In this document: one piece after another, positions 1-8,949 of the stretch
How the letters are laid out: the number at the start of each line of letters is the position of its first letter
How positions within the stretch are numbered: position 1 is the first letter of the stretch
Origin: Rummeliibacillus sp. POC4
GTDB lineage: Bacteria > Bacillota > Bacilli > Bacillales_A > Planococcaceae
Length of the DNA stretch: 35,980 nt
Direction of reading: 5' to 3'
Assembly: GCF_003576525.1 (NCBI RefSeq)
Contig: NZ_QWUA01000053.1
Coordinates: 1-35,980 of the forward strand
Program-made: the position numbers and the translations under genes
The notes under the pieces: generated by a model
What the model was told of the DNA's origin: nothing
Databases searched by the model: none
Seen by the model: the letters and a program-made list of their open reading frames with translations, nothing else

Positions 1-1
1 C

Positions 2-97
2 ATTACTTTTGATAACTCAAAACCATTAACGGAAGGCGCTCTAGCAGAGTTAGTAAAACAGGTTTCGCAGGATAATATGAAACTTTTTTCCAAGTGA
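2..97 (+). CDS. C-terminal end of an unidentified protein (partial)
   Basis: An open frame runs in from the left edge and stops with TGA at 95-97, giving the last 31 residues of a protein (ending NMKLFSK). The next gene begins 39 bases later with its own strong ribosome binding site. The tail is mostly helical and charged with no recognisable motif, so I cannot name the family. It is included because the frame is open, ends in a normal position before the next gene and is on the same strand. The rest of the gene lies outside the window. Confidence 0.5.
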   Translation: MTFDNSKPLTEGALAELVKQVSQDNMKLFSK

Positions 98-136
98 TTC
101 GTAACTATAAGTAATACGAATAAGGAGGCCAGTAAA

Positions 137-1327
137 ATGCAAGACGAACGTAAACGCATTTTAAATTTAGTTGAAAAAGGCACCATCACTGCTCAAGAAG
201 CATTAGTATTATTAGAGAAACTGGAACAACCAGCAGCACAATCTGTGAATACTCAAAAGCAAAATACAACAACTGAACAATCTCAATTCGCAAATAGTCA
301 ATCTCAATCAGACTCATATACAAACGAAGAAGACTTTACAAAGCAACAAGACGAAAAATTTAAACAAAATCAATCTTCTAGAGTAGATGATACATTCTTT
401 GAAGATTTGAAAAAGGATTTTACGCAATTCAGCACAAAATTTGTTGATCTGATGAATACAACTCTTTCAAAGGTAAAAGAATTTGATTTTGAGAAGACGT
501 TTATGGATCCTACTACATTTGAAAAAGAAGAAATTATTGAAGTTTCGGATTTCAAAAATATTAGTATCGATATTCCAAATGGTAATATAGAGATTAAACC
601 ATCATTTGATGGAAAAGCAAAAGCTGTATATCAAGTAAAACCCTCCTTTGTAAAGTTAAATGACAATATTGAAAAAGAATTCGAAGGCCAATTTGTATGT
701 AAAAATGATAATGGAACACTGCGTGTGATAAGTACGACAAAGAAAATTCGCGTTGACGTAACATTATATATTCCAGAAACTAAATATAGCCTGATATCAA
801 TTCACCAATTTAATGGTGGCTTTAGTATTCACAACATTAATCTTGATAAACTAAAAGTCAAAACGATGAATGGTGGCATTAGCTGTAAGTCTCTAAACTT
901 TAGAAGACTCGATCTAGAAACTGCTAATGGAGCTATAGAGTTAAGAGAGGTTAAAGGCGACGAAGTAGAGGCAGAAACTGTAAACGGACGAATTTACATT
1001 GATGGAGAAATAACTGAAATTGAAGCAAACTCTGTGAATGGACACGTTGTTGTGACAACACGTTCTGACGATGCTAGAAGTATTAAAGCTCAAACTGTTG
1101 CAGGTACTGTAGAAATATATATTCCAAGTACAATTTCTTTACATGGTGAAGTTTCATCTAATTTGGGTAAAATGGATGTTCGCTTACCGGATGTTCAACG
1201 AATAAATGAACAAAGTCAATTTTTACAAAAAACCGTTCAATTCTCCAAAAATATTGATAGTCAATCATCATTAGCCATTGAAGGAGAAACGAAAACAGGT
1301 TCAGTGATTGTTCGATACAATCTATAA
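137..1327 (+). CDS. YvlB/LiaX-like protein, N-terminal helical hairpin plus DUF4097 beta-solenoid
   Basis: A 396-aa protein with start ATG behind TAAGGAGG. Residues about 1-35 (ERKRILNLVEKGTITAQEAL...) form the short helical SHOCT-like module found at the N terminus of YvlB and LiaX. Residues about 45-80 are a Gln/Ser/Asn/Asp-rich linker. From about residue 135 to the end, short repeated strands (for example NGGISCKSLN, NGAIELREV, NGRIYIDGE, NGHVVV) form the repetitive beta-structure of DUF4097. There is no signal peptide or membrane span. In Enterococcus, LiaX senses cell-envelope stress, and B. subtilis yvlB belongs to an envelope-stress operon; a similar role here is inferred from family only. 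A strong terminator follows at once, so it is not co-transcribed with ftsE. Confidence 0.8.
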   Translation: MQDERKRILNLVEKGTITAQEALVLLEKLEQPAAQSVNTQKQNTTTEQSQFANSQSQSDSYTNEEDFTKQQDEKFKQNQSSRVDDTFFEDLKKDFTQFSTKFVDLMNTTLSKVKEFDFEKTFMDPTTFEKEEIIEVSDFKNISIDIPNGNIEIKPSFDGKAKAVYQVKPSFVKLNDNIEKEFEGQFVCKNDNGTLRVISTTKKIRVDVTLYIPETKYSLISIHQFNGGFSIHNINLDKLKVKTMNGGISCKSLNFRRLDLETANGAIELREVKGDEVEAETVNGRIYIDGEITEIEANSVNGHVVVTTRSDDARSIKAQTVAGTVEIYIPSTISLHGEVSSNLGKMDVRLPDVQRINEQSQFLQKTVQFSKNIDSQSSLAIEGETKTGSVIVRYNL

Positions 1328-1341
1328 ATCATAATACGTAT

Positions 1342-1389
1342 AAAAGAGCGACTTAAAAGTGGTTTTTCACTTTTAAATCGCTCTTTTTT
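1342..1389 (+). terminator. Rho-independent terminator of the DUF4097 gene
   Basis: A long stem pairs AGAGCGA and TTAAAAGTG on the left with CACTTTTAA and TCGCTCT on the right, with one mismatched pair between the two blocks, a loop of GTTTTT and a following run of T. It lies 14 bases past the stop codon. Confidence 0.9.
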
Positions 1390-1550
1390 GCAGACTTTTT
1401 TCGCTCAATTACCGTAATATTATCTAAGTAATGACAAAATAATATATTTAATGATTTGAAATATTACTGTAATGGTAGACAAATTATTCAATGTTATAAT
1501 AAGCTTACATAGAATTGGTTAAGTTTTACTATAAAATGGGTGGTCAAAAA

Positions 1551-2237
1551 ATGATAGAAATGAAGAATGTCTATAAGAAGTACCCCAATGGCGTAGTTGC
1601 GGTCAATGGTATTAATATAAAAATTAAACAAGGTGAGTTTGTCTATATCGTTGGACCTAGTGGCGCAGGTAAATCGACATTTATTAAAATGATGTATCGT
1701 GAAGAAAAAGCCACTTCTGGGGAGATTATTGTCAATGGAATGAATCTTTCGAAATTAAAAAACAAAGAAGTTCCTCATTTAAGAAGGCAGATAGGTGTTG
1801 TCTTTCAAGATTTTAAACTATTACCGAGATTGAATGTATATGAAAACGTTGCATTTGCGTTAGAAGTAATTGAAGAAGACCCTTCAAAAATTCGTAAACG
1901 CGTAATGGATGTACTAGATTTAGTTGGTTTAAAGAAAAAAGTTAGAATGTTCCCTGATGAGTTGTCAGGTGGGGAGCAGCAACGTGTATCGATTGCTCGT
2001 TCAATTGTGAATGTACCAAAAGTAGTTATTGCGGATGAACCGACAGGTAACTTAGATCCAGAAACTTCTTGGGATATTATGAACCTGTTTGAAGAAATTA
2101 ATGCACGCGGAACTACGATTATTATGGCAACGCATAATAGAGAAATTGTTAATAATATGCGTCGTCGAGTAATTGCTATTGAAGGCGGACTCATTGTTCG
2201 CGATGAACGTGGAGGTGACTACGGCTATGAAGGCTAG
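1551..2237 (+). CDS. ftsE: Cell-division ABC transporter ATP-binding protein FtsE
   Basis: A 228-aa ABC ATPase. Motifs in order: Walker A GPSGAGKST with K41, Q-loop in VVFQDFKLL, signature LSGGEQQR, Walker B VVIADEPTGNLD and the switch histidine in MATHNR. With FtsX it forms a membrane complex that turns on peptidoglycan hydrolases during growth and division. The open frame extends 12 codons upstream, but ATG at 1551 fits best: it gives the usual FtsE length and sits behind GGTGG. A TATAAT -10 hexamer at 1495-1500 may belong to its promoter, though no clear -35 is seen. The gene overlaps ftsX by 11 bases, so the two are translationally coupled. Confidence 0.96.
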   Translation: MIEMKNVYKKYPNGVVAVNGINIKIKQGEFVYIVGPSGAGKSTFIKMMYREEKATSGEIIVNGMNLSKLKNKEVPHLRRQIGVVFQDFKLLPRLNVYENVAFALEVIEEDPSKIRKRVMDVLDLVGLKKKVRMFPDELSGGEQQRVSIARSIVNVPKVVIADEPTGNLDPETSWDIMNLFEEINARGTTIIMATHNREIVNNMRRRVIAIEGGLIVRDERGGDYGYEG

Positions 2238-3111
2238 AACTTTAGGTCGTCACTTCAGAGAAAGTATAAAGTCGGTTGGAAGAAACGGATGGATGACGTT
2301 TGCTTCAGTAAGTGCAGTAACAGTCACATTATTATTGGTTGGCGTATTTATGGTGATTATGATGAATTTAAATAAGGTAGCCAATGATTTAGAAAATGAT
2401 GTCGAAATTAAAGTCCTTATCGACCTTAAAGCAGATGAAAAAGCTGAAGCAACTTTACAACAGCAAATAAAAGACATGCCTGGTGTCGAATCGATGAAAT
2501 ATTCATCTAAAGAACATGAATTAAATGGATTGGTCAAAGATTTTGGTGAAGATTTAAGTCTCTTCAAACAAAGTAATCCATTGCGAAATGTACTGTATGT
2601 AAAAGCCAAAAATCCTCAACAAACGGCAAAAGTTGCAAAACAAATTGATACATTAGATAACACGTATGAAGTGCTTTATGGGAAAGGCAAAATTGAAAAA
2701 CTATTTAACTTCTTAAATATTAGTAGAAACGTAGGAATCGTATTAATAATTGCTTTACTTTTAACTGCAATGTTCTTAATCTCTAACACGATTAAGATTA
2801 CTATTACAGCGAGAAGAAAAGAAATTGAGATTATGAAATTAGTAGGTGCAACAAACTGGTTTGTACGTATTCCATTTATTTTAGAAGGTATGTGGTTAGG
2901 TCTATTAGGATCAATTATTCCTATTTTAATTGTATCCATTTTATACACTCAAATTTACAATGCACTTGCACCAAAATTACAAGGTGAAATTTTCCAATTA
3001 CTTAATTCGAAACCATTCATCTTTGAAGTAGATTTATTGATCTTATTAATGGGCGTTTTGATTGGTATATGGGGTAGTTTCATGTCCGTACGAAAATTCT
3101 TAAAAATTTAA
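2227..3111 (+). CDS. ftsX: Cell-division ABC transporter permease FtsX
   Basis: A 294-aa protein with the FtsX topology: a short cytoplasmic N terminus, TM1 at about residues 22-44 (VTVTLLLVGVFMVIMM), an extracellular domain of about 115 residues that contacts the hydrolase partner, then three TM segments near 172-195, 220-245 and 265-285. The conserved RRKEIEIMKLVGATNWFVR cytoplasmic loop before TM3 is present. The start chosen is the ATG inside the end of ftsE, 7 bases after GGAGGTGA. The open frame continues upstream, but only as out-of-frame ftsE sequence. It partners FtsE and probably controls the M23 hydrolase encoded next. Confidence 0.96.
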   Translation: MKARTLGRHFRESIKSVGRNGWMTFASVSAVTVTLLLVGVFMVIMMNLNKVANDLENDVEIKVLIDLKADEKAEATLQQQIKDMPGVESMKYSSKEHELNGLVKDFGEDLSLFKQSNPLRNVLYVKAKNPQQTAKVAKQIDTLDNTYEVLYGKGKIEKLFNFLNISRNVGIVLIIALLLTAMFLISNTIKITITARRKEIEIMKLVGATNWFVRIPFILEGMWLGLLGSIIPILIVSILYTQIYNALAPKLQGEIFQLLNSKPFIFEVDLLILLMGVLIGIWGSFMSVRKFLKI

Positions 3112-3208
3112 AGTGAGATTTACAGAAACAGTTAATGAAAGCTTTTCACATTTAGTAATCAATCGTAGATGTGAGATAAAAATTTGATAGTGATAGGGGG
3201 TTCACCAG

Positions 3209-4501
3209 TTGAACAAAAAGTCGAGAAGTTTAACGAGCGCAATTGCCACAGCATTAGCAATAACATTGATAATTCCATCGGTTACAGCAAATGCAGAATC
3301 TATCGAGGATTTAAAAAGCCAACAACAGGAATTAAATAAAAAAGAATCGAAATTACAATCTACTATTCAAGAGAAATCAAAAAAGATTACTAAGAATGAA
3401 TCAAAAATGGATCATATTATGGAGCAAATCTCAAAACTCGATAAAAAAATCCTCAAAACAGATCATAAGATTAAAAAAGCATTAGAGAAAATTGATAAGA
3501 CCAATTCTGAGATTGATATTTTAAAAGATTCTATTAATGACTTAGAGCAAAAAATAGAGGAACGTGATCAGCTTCTTCTACAACGTGCAAGGGCAATTCA
3601 GGAACATGGTGGGGAAGTAAGTTATCTCGATGTAGTGTTGAAGGCTAAAAGTATTGGCGATTTTATCGATCGTGTATCTGCGGTTAACACTTTGTTAGAA
3701 GCAGACCGAATGATTTTACAAGAGCAACATGATGATAAAAACAAACTTGAAGAGCAAAAAGCAACTCTAGAAGAAAAATTACAAAAACAAGAAATGTATC
3801 GAGATGAACTGAATTCATTACGTCAAAGTTTAGATGAGAAGAAAAAGGATAAAGACCATCTAATTGATCAACTAGAGGCTGAGCAAGATCATTTAAAATC
3901 TGAGAAAAAGTTATTAGAAAAAGAATATTCGGAGGCGCTAAATATAAGTAAAAAAGTTCAAAAAGAGATAGAAAAAGAACAAGCGAGATTAGCAGAAGTT
4001 GCTCGTAAACAAGCGGAAGCTGCGAGCAAAAGTTCAAGTACTACAGCTGTTTCGAATTCAGGTGAAACGGGCAATATTCCTGAAGTAGCAAGTGGCACAT
4101 GGACGAAGCCGACAAATGGTACACTAACATCTGGTTTTGGATGGCGTAATATCGGTGCGGGTCCCGAGTTTCACTATGGCGTGGATTTAGCCAATAAAAT
4201 AGGAACACCGGTTGTTGCTGCTGCAGATGGTGTCGTCTTTAAAGCTAGTCCTTTGTCTACATATGGAAATGTTATTATGATCACACATTCGATTAACGGT
4301 CATACATTTACAACTGTGTATGCACATTTAAGTGGTTACAATTCAACAGTAGGACAATCCGTTAAAAAAGGACAAGTCATCGGCTATATGGGCAATACAG
4401 GACGATCATTTGGAAGCCATTTACACTTTGAAATTCACACTACAGCATGGCAAGGGCAAAGTGTTGGTGCTGTAAATCCGTTACGTTATATCTCTTTATA
4501 A
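3209..4501 (+). CDS. Secreted coiled-coil M23 peptidoglycan endopeptidase, probable FtsEX-controlled hydrolase (EnvC/PcsB-like layout)
   Basis: A 430-aa exported protein with a TTG start 8 bases after GATAGGGGG. A signal peptide spans about residues 1-30, with cleavage expected after VTANA. Residues about 30-265 form a long coiled coil broken near VSYLDVVLKAKSIGDF, the hairpin seen in PcsB/CwlO-type FtsX-binding domains. After a Ser/Thr/Gly linker, residues about 295-428 form a LytM/M23 zinc peptidase. Metal and catalytic residues are visible as H322 and D326 in HYGVDLA, and H404 and H406 in SHLHFEIH, so the enzyme should be active. It lies 97 bases downstream of ftsX. In B. subtilis the FtsEX partner is CwlO, an NlpC/P60 enzyme; here an M23 enzyme occupies that position. 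The link to FtsEX is inferred from position and architecture. Confidence 0.88.
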   Translation: MNKKSRSLTSAIATALAITLIIPSVTANAESIEDLKSQQQELNKKESKLQSTIQEKSKKITKNESKMDHIMEQISKLDKKILKTDHKIKKALEKIDKTNSEIDILKDSINDLEQKIEERDQLLLQRARAIQEHGGEVSYLDVVLKAKSIGDFIDRVSAVNTLLEADRMILQEQHDDKNKLEEQKATLEEKLQKQEMYRDELNSLRQSLDEKKKDKDHLIDQLEAEQDHLKSEKKLLEKEYSEALNISKKVQKEIEKEQARLAEVARKQAEAASKSSSTTAVSNSGETGNIPEVASGTWTKPTNGTLTSGFGWRNIGAGPEFHYGVDLANKIGTPVVAAADGVVFKASPLSTYGNVIMITHSINGHTFTTVYAHLSGYNSTVGQSVKKGQVIGYMGNTGRSFGSHLHFEIHTTAWQGQSVGAVNPLRYISL

Positions 4502-4529
4502 AACGCTGAGCGATAAAACAAATTAAAAG

Positions 4530-4570
4530 GGGCTGTTCCATAAGTAGAAAACTTACGGGGCAGCCCTTCT
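4530..4570 (+). terminator. Terminator after the M23 hydrolase; copy A of a repeated hairpin
   Basis: The stem pairs GGGCTG..CC.TAAGT with ACTTA.GG..CAGCCC around the loop AGAAA, followed by TTCTTTCT. Its loop and inner stem are identical to the hairpin at 8950-8986, so the two belong to one repeat family. Confidence 0.85.
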
Positions 4571-4698
4571 TTCTAGAACAAAAATTAGCTTATATATGAA
4601 GTATTGCTACTTAGTTAGTCGAATGACAATAAATCAACATACTACGTGTGTCTCAAATGACTTTATAGACACACACTTTTTACTGGGAGGGATTAAAA

Positions 4699-5331
4699 GT
4701 GGAAATTACCGAGTGGTATACCATCAAAGCACTTTCACTACCATCTTCATGGATTGCATTTTTGAGTAGTATGCTGATTGTAGGGCTTCTATTATGGAAA
4801 GTATATAGAAAAGAAGTTGCATCCATTTATGCAGATGCTGTTCTTACGCTAATCCTCGTTTGGAAATTCAGTGTCATTGTCACAGATTTTTCGATAGTTA
4901 TTAAGCATCCACTCACAATACTTTACTTTAATGGTGGTATGATTGGGTTTGTAATAGGTATGTTGTTTATGTTAGCCACACTTTGGAAAAAATTAAGAAG
5001 TAGGGGCATATTGGAGGAAGATTTACAAGCTTTGTTTTTGAGTAGTATACTTTGCCAAAGCTTTTATCAAATAATGATGGCTATTTTAAATGATGCATTT
5101 TTGTGGCAGAAAGGGTTAACAATCATTAGCTTTTCATGTTGGATTGTGATAGCATTTTGGAAAAGAAATGAAGGCATTATTTGGCATAGACAATTGCTGA
5201 TTTTATTCTTCTTTTCACATATGTTGATCGCGTCATTACAGCCATTAGGTATTTGGCAATTATCAGTATTGGTGACATTACTATTCATCATATTTAGGAT
5301 ATTAGTGCAGCCTAGGAGGAACAAAAGTTGA
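4699..5331 (+). CDS. Polytopic membrane protein of unknown function, co-transcribed with a redoxin
   Basis: A 210-aa, very hydrophobic protein with about seven predicted membrane segments (near residues 18-36, 43-65, 74-98, 110-130, 138-152, 165-180 and 184-206). The GTG start lies 8 bases after GGGAGGG. I do not recognise the family. The NGGMIGFVIG stretch recalls the central loop of prolipoprotein diacylglyceryl transferase (Lgt), but the conserved Lgt catalytic residues are not apparent. Its stop overlaps the TTG start of the thioredoxin-like gene, so the two are translationally coupled and probably act together at the membrane, perhaps in thiol redox or lipoprotein-related chemistry. That link is inference. 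Confidence 0.75.
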   Translation: MEITEWYTIKALSLPSSWIAFLSSMLIVGLLLWKVYRKEVASIYADAVLTLILVWKFSVIVTDFSIVIKHPLTILYFNGGMIGFVIGMLFMLATLWKKLRSRGILEEDLQALFLSSILCQSFYQIMMAILNDAFLWQKGLTIISFSCWIVIAFWKRNEGIIWHRQLLILFFFSHMLIASLQPLGIWQLSVLVTLLFIIFRILVQPRRNKS

Positions 5332-5903
5332 AAAAGAAAATCTTTGCGTTGTTAGTAGTCGTTGTATTAATCGCGATTGCGTTAACGAATTTTATGAAAT
5401 CTAAAATAGCTGATGATGAAAAAATAGATACTTCATCTACACAAGTTTCATCTACTGTAGAAAATGAAAGTGGGTTAAAAGTTGGTCAAACTGCACCCGA
5501 CTTTACGCTAAAGACACTTGATGGGAAAGAAGCGAAGCTTTCTGATTATCGGGGGAAAAAAGTGATTTTAAATTTCTGGGCAACTTGGTGTCCACCATGT
5601 AAAGCGGAAATACCCCATATGGAAAAGTATTATAAAAAATCAGCAAAAGATGATAATGTAGAAATCCTTGCAGTGAATTTAAAAAAGTCAGATAAAGATG
5701 AGGATTATATTAAAGATTTTGTTAAATCATATGATATGACATATCCAGTATTATTGGATACAGATGGTGAACAACAAGAACAGTATCAAATTGTAACAAT
5801 TCCAACAACTTACTTCATCGATACAAAAGGAAAAATACAAACAACGATTACCGGACCGATGGATCAAAAAAAGATGTCGGACATAATAGCTAACATAAAA
5901 TAA
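5328..5903 (+). CDS. Membrane-anchored TlpA/ResA-family thiol-disulfide oxidoreductase
   Basis: A 191-aa protein. Residues about 4-23 form an uncleaved signal anchor that places the domain outside the membrane. After a Ser/Thr-rich linker, residues about 50-190 are a thioredoxin fold of the AhpC/TSA-TlpA group, beginning VGQTAPDFTL and carrying the active site WCPPC (C88, C91). The cis-proline is in TIPTTYFID. Proteins of this kind (ResA, StoA) reduce disulfides in apocytochrome c or spore-cortex enzymes; the exact client here is unknown. The TTG start overlaps the end of the membrane protein gene and is preceded by AGGAGGAAC. Confidence 0.92.
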   Translation: MKKKIFALLVVVVLIAIALTNFMKSKIADDEKIDTSSTQVSSTVENESGLKVGQTAPDFTLKTLDGKEAKLSDYRGKKVILNFWATWCPPCKAEIPHMEKYYKKSAKDDNVEILAVNLKKSDKDEDYIKDFVKSYDMTYPVLLDTDGEQQEQYQIVTIPTTYFIDTKGKIQTTITGPMDQKKMSDIIANIK

Positions 5904-5983
5904 TAAAAAGCAGGCCACCATTTTCAAGTTTTAAATTTTGTCTTCTCCTCATACATTGAATAGATATGGGAGGGACGAGATTA

Positions 5984-7417
5984 ATGAGAAAACGGTGGCT
6001 ATTTTTATGCATGATTATTTTAGTCGGTATTGGTGTTTTAGGGTATTGGAAGTATCAGAAAACGGACAAGGCTGTACAAGCGGACCAAGATGTTTTTCAA
6101 TCTGTAGAGGAAGCGTATGATTTAATCCGTAAACAGTCTGTTCATGAAACATCAGAAAAGCAACTGATTGAAGGTGCTATTAATGGAATGGCGGGATCGC
6201 TGAAAGATCCGTATAGTACTTACTATACGAAAGAAGAGGCGAAACTACATAGGGAGCAGTTGTCAGATGAACGAGTAGGAATTGGCGCAGAAATTACAGA
6301 AAGCCAAGGACGCTTTATCATCATATCTCCTATGAAGGATTCTCCAGCTGAAAAGGCTGGATTAAAATCGTACGATGAAATAGTTCAAGTTGATAAAGAA
6401 CGTACAGACGGAAAGTCATTAACCGAATTACTAGCACTCATACGAGGTAAAGAAGGCACCGTTGTGAAAATAACGGTATACAGACCATCTGAGGAGCGCC
6501 ATGTAGAACTAAATATTACAAGGGCAGCAATAACTCAAAAATCTGTTTCAAGTAAAGTCTTAGTTTCTGAAGGTAAGAATATTGGTTATATTTCTATTGC
6601 AATGTTTGGAGAAAAAACAGCAGAAGAATGGTATAAGAATACAGATGAACTTGTCAAACAAAATATTACCGCATTAATCATTGACGTTAGAAGTAATCCT
6701 GGAGGATATTTGAAGAGTGTAGCACAAATTATTGGTAGTTTAACAAAACCAAAAACGACATTTGCTTATATGGAAGATGCTGTTGGAAATCAGGAACCAC
6801 TACAATTGGGAAAAAAGGATTTAGCATTTGAGTATGATGAGCAGTTGCAGAAATTACCGACTGTGTTACTTCAGGATGAAGGAAGTGCATCTGCAAGTGA
6901 AGTCTTAAGTGGAGCGTTAAAAGAGTTAAGCCGTGCAACGATAATTGGTGATAAAAGCTTTGGTAAAGGTACAGTTCAAGGAACGTGGCCTTTATCAAAT
7001 GGTGGAGAACTAAAGCTTTCTACACATAAATGGTTAACGCCGAAGCGTGAATGGATTCACGGTAAAGGGATTAAGCCGACAATAGAAGTAGAACAAGATG
7101 CCCTATATCATATAAATCTACCACCAATTACAGGTAACTTTAAAGAAGGAGATTTCGCTGAAAGTATCCAATACGTACAACAAGTACTAAAAGCACAAGG
7201 ATATTCAATCAATAGAGTAGATGGTTATTTTGATAGAACCACTGCTGAGGCAGTTAAAGAATATAGTAAGAAACATAATTTAAATAATAATAAAATAATG
7301 GATGAGGAATTCCTATTTGCTTTACGTCAAGAAGTGGTAAAATATAGGGAGAAATTAGAAAATGATTTACAATTACAGATGGCTATTAGCTATTTGAGCC
7401 ACAAAATTAGTAATTAA
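5984..7417 (+). CDS. ctpB: Carboxy-terminal processing protease CtpB (S41 family)
   Basis: A 477-aa secreted serine protease. There is an N-terminal signal anchor (residues 5-22), a PDZ domain at about 85-170 (IISPMKDSPAEKAGLKSYD), an S41 catalytic domain at about 185-365 and a C-terminal peptidoglycan-binding domain at about 385-440 (IQYVQQVLKAQGYSINRVDG). The Ser-Lys dyad is visible as S303 in GSASASE and K328 in GDKSFGKG, 25 residues apart as in B. subtilis CtpB. There CtpB cleaves SpoIVFA to signal sigma-K activation during sporulation. The start is the ATG behind GGGAGGG; the frame opens six codons earlier, but that would place the ribosome site inside the gene. Position after ftsEX and before minJ matches B. 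subtilis. Confidence 0.94.
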   Translation: MRKRWLFLCMIILVGIGVLGYWKYQKTDKAVQADQDVFQSVEEAYDLIRKQSVHETSEKQLIEGAINGMAGSLKDPYSTYYTKEEAKLHREQLSDERVGIGAEITESQGRFIIISPMKDSPAEKAGLKSYDEIVQVDKERTDGKSLTELLALIRGKEGTVVKITVYRPSEERHVELNITRAAITQKSVSSKVLVSEGKNIGYISIAMFGEKTAEEWYKNTDELVKQNITALIIDVRSNPGGYLKSVAQIIGSLTKPKTTFAYMEDAVGNQEPLQLGKKDLAFEYDEQLQKLPTVLLQDEGSASASEVLSGALKELSRATIIGDKSFGKGTVQGTWPLSNGGELKLSTHKWLTPKREWIHGKGIKPTIEVEQDALYHINLPPITGNFKEGDFAESIQYVQQVLKAQGYSINRVDGYFDRTTAEAVKEYSKKHNLNNNKIMDEEFLFALRQEVVKYREKLENDLQLQMAISYLSHKISN

Positions 7418-7525
7418 TGAAACTATTTGAAAGTTAGTTCCGAAAATGTTTCGTTTTCAAACGGTCGTTTGGTACAATGAAAAGACAATCATATGTAGCA
7501 AAAGTTAGAAAGGTGATGCGAAGTT

Positions 7526-8695
7526 ATGTTTTTAGATATTGTCATAGAATTAGTAAAAGGCATCGGCCGTTTCTTTTTAAACCCATTATTGTATGTTGCT
7601 ATTATATTTTCGATATTAATAGGATATCGTCGTGTAAAAGAGGAAAGAAAATCATTTAATATACGGATCTTTTGGGGCTGGTCTGAAACAATTTTAATGT
7701 TCAAAGAAGGCTGGCTACTAGGGCTGATTATCTCGGTCATTAGTGTTGCTATTGGATTAGTAGTACCGATTCAATTTATCGTTTTAAGTGCTGCTGTAGG
7801 TGTGTTGTGTTTAATTACGTTTTATTACCACTTAGCATCTGCAGCATATCCTTTAGGGATTGCATTTATCATAATGTGGTATACATATATTTCGGATCAC
7901 TCATGGCATTTTTTCAATTGGGATATTATGAGTACATCAATGCATGTTGGTATGCTAGTGTCGATTCCAAGTATCATTGGTCTTTTACTTATTGCAGAAG
8001 GATATTTAATCGCAAAAAATGCGTCCAAAATTGCATCTCCGAAAATATTAAAAACGGAGAGAGGATTACCCTCAGCTATTTATTTGGCTAAGCGTTTATG
8101 GATTCTTCCGGTATTTTTTGTGTTACCAGGTGGGACAATTCAAGAATATATTCCATATTGGCCTCAAGTTACATTAGGCAGTGAATCATTTTCATTCATT
8201 CTTGTACCATTAGTAGTTGGGTTCCAACAACGTTCTCGTAAATTACTTCCGGTACATTTTTATCCGCAATTAGGAAAAACAGTTCAAATTTTAGGCGTGA
8301 TTGTTTTAATCGAAGCTATTATTGCTAATTTCTTCCCTATTATGGGGATTGCAGCTGTAAGTGTTGCTGTAGTCGGAAGAGCATTAGTATCTATTATCTA
8401 TTCACTAAGTGAACGTCATGGTGGTTATGCTGTGATGCCACAAGATTCTGGTGTCATGGTAGCTGGTGTGTTACCGGATTCTCCTGCAGAGGCGATGGGC
8501 ATTCAAGTCGGTGAATGTATTCGCAAAGTAAATGGTATTCCTGTAAAAACGGAAGAAGAACTTTATGAAGCGTTGCAAGTGAATGCCGCGCATTGTCGAT
8601 TAGAAGTACTTGATCAAGATGGAGAGGTTCGCTTAAGACAGCACGTCATTTATCGTCATGATCATTTTAGAATTGGCTTGCTCGTTGTACGATAG
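7526..8695 (+). CDS. minJ: Cell-division topological determinant MinJ (multi-TM protein with C-terminal PDZ)
   Basis: A 389-aa protein with about seven or eight membrane helices over residues 1-300 and a C-terminal PDZ domain at about 305-385 (GVMVAGVLPDSPAEAMGIQVGECIRKVNG). Start ATG lies behind AAAGGTGATG. Size and architecture match B. subtilis MinJ (YvjD), which bridges DivIVA and MinD to keep division away from poles and also affects swarming and secretion. The preceding ctpB and following csbA confirm the assignment by synteny. A TACAAT -10-like hexamer at 7471-7476 may give it a promoter of its own. Confidence 0.92.
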   Translation: MFLDIVIELVKGIGRFFLNPLLYVAIIFSILIGYRRVKEERKSFNIRIFWGWSETILMFKEGWLLGLIISVISVAIGLVVPIQFIVLSAAVGVLCLITFYYHLASAAYPLGIAFIIMWYTYISDHSWHFFNWDIMSTSMHVGMLVSIPSIIGLLLIAEGYLIAKNASKIASPKILKTERGLPSAIYLAKRLWILPVFFVLPGGTIQEYIPYWPQVTLGSESFSFILVPLVVGFQQRSRKLLPVHFYPQLGKTVQILGVIVLIEAIIANFFPIMGIAAVSVAVVGRALVSIIYSLSERHGGYAVMPQDSGVMVAGVLPDSPAEAMGIQVGECIRKVNGIPVKTEEELYEALQVNAAHCRLEVLDQDGEVRLRQHVIYRHDHFRIGLLVVR

Positions 8696-8706
8696 GGAGT
8701 GAAGAA

Positions 8707-8937
8707 ATGTCGGTAACAAAGTTTTTAATGGCATTGATATTACCAGGACTATTAGTTGTATTATTCACGCGAATAACGTTCAAACAATATGTTGGTCTAG
8801 CTCTTTCAGTTGCACTAATCGCTGCTTCAATCTATGCAGGATATACGCATCCACCTGTTTTATATGTAATCGATGCGATTTCCTTAACAATTGGTTTTTG
8901 GTATTCAAACAGAATGATGAATCAGCATAAAAACTAA
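8707..8937 (+). CDS. csbA: CsbA-family small membrane protein
   Basis: A 76-aa protein with two or three membrane helices and the family pattern LVVLFTRITF..YV near the N terminus followed by a GYT motif. It matches CsbA of B. subtilis in length and in position directly after minJ. B. subtilis csbA is a sigma-B-controlled stress gene of unknown biochemical role; no sigma-B promoter is apparent here. It starts 11 bases after the minJ stop with GGGAGTGAAG as ribosome site, so it is in the minJ operon. In B. subtilis uvrB follows csbA; here the operon ends at a terminator. Confidence 0.88.
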   Translation: MSVTKFLMALILPGLLVVLFTRITFKQYVGLALSVALIAASIYAGYTHPPVLYVIDAISLTIGFWYSNRMMNQHKN

Positions 8938-8949
8938 ATAAGAAAGAAG

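Noticed and set aside
1456-1500. WalR binding site before ftsE
   Set aside because: One TGTAAT half-site is present but the second half at the required spacing does not match.
5938-6120. 60-codon frame overlapping the start of ctpB
   Set aside because: Lies mostly inside ctpB in another frame and has no ribosome site.
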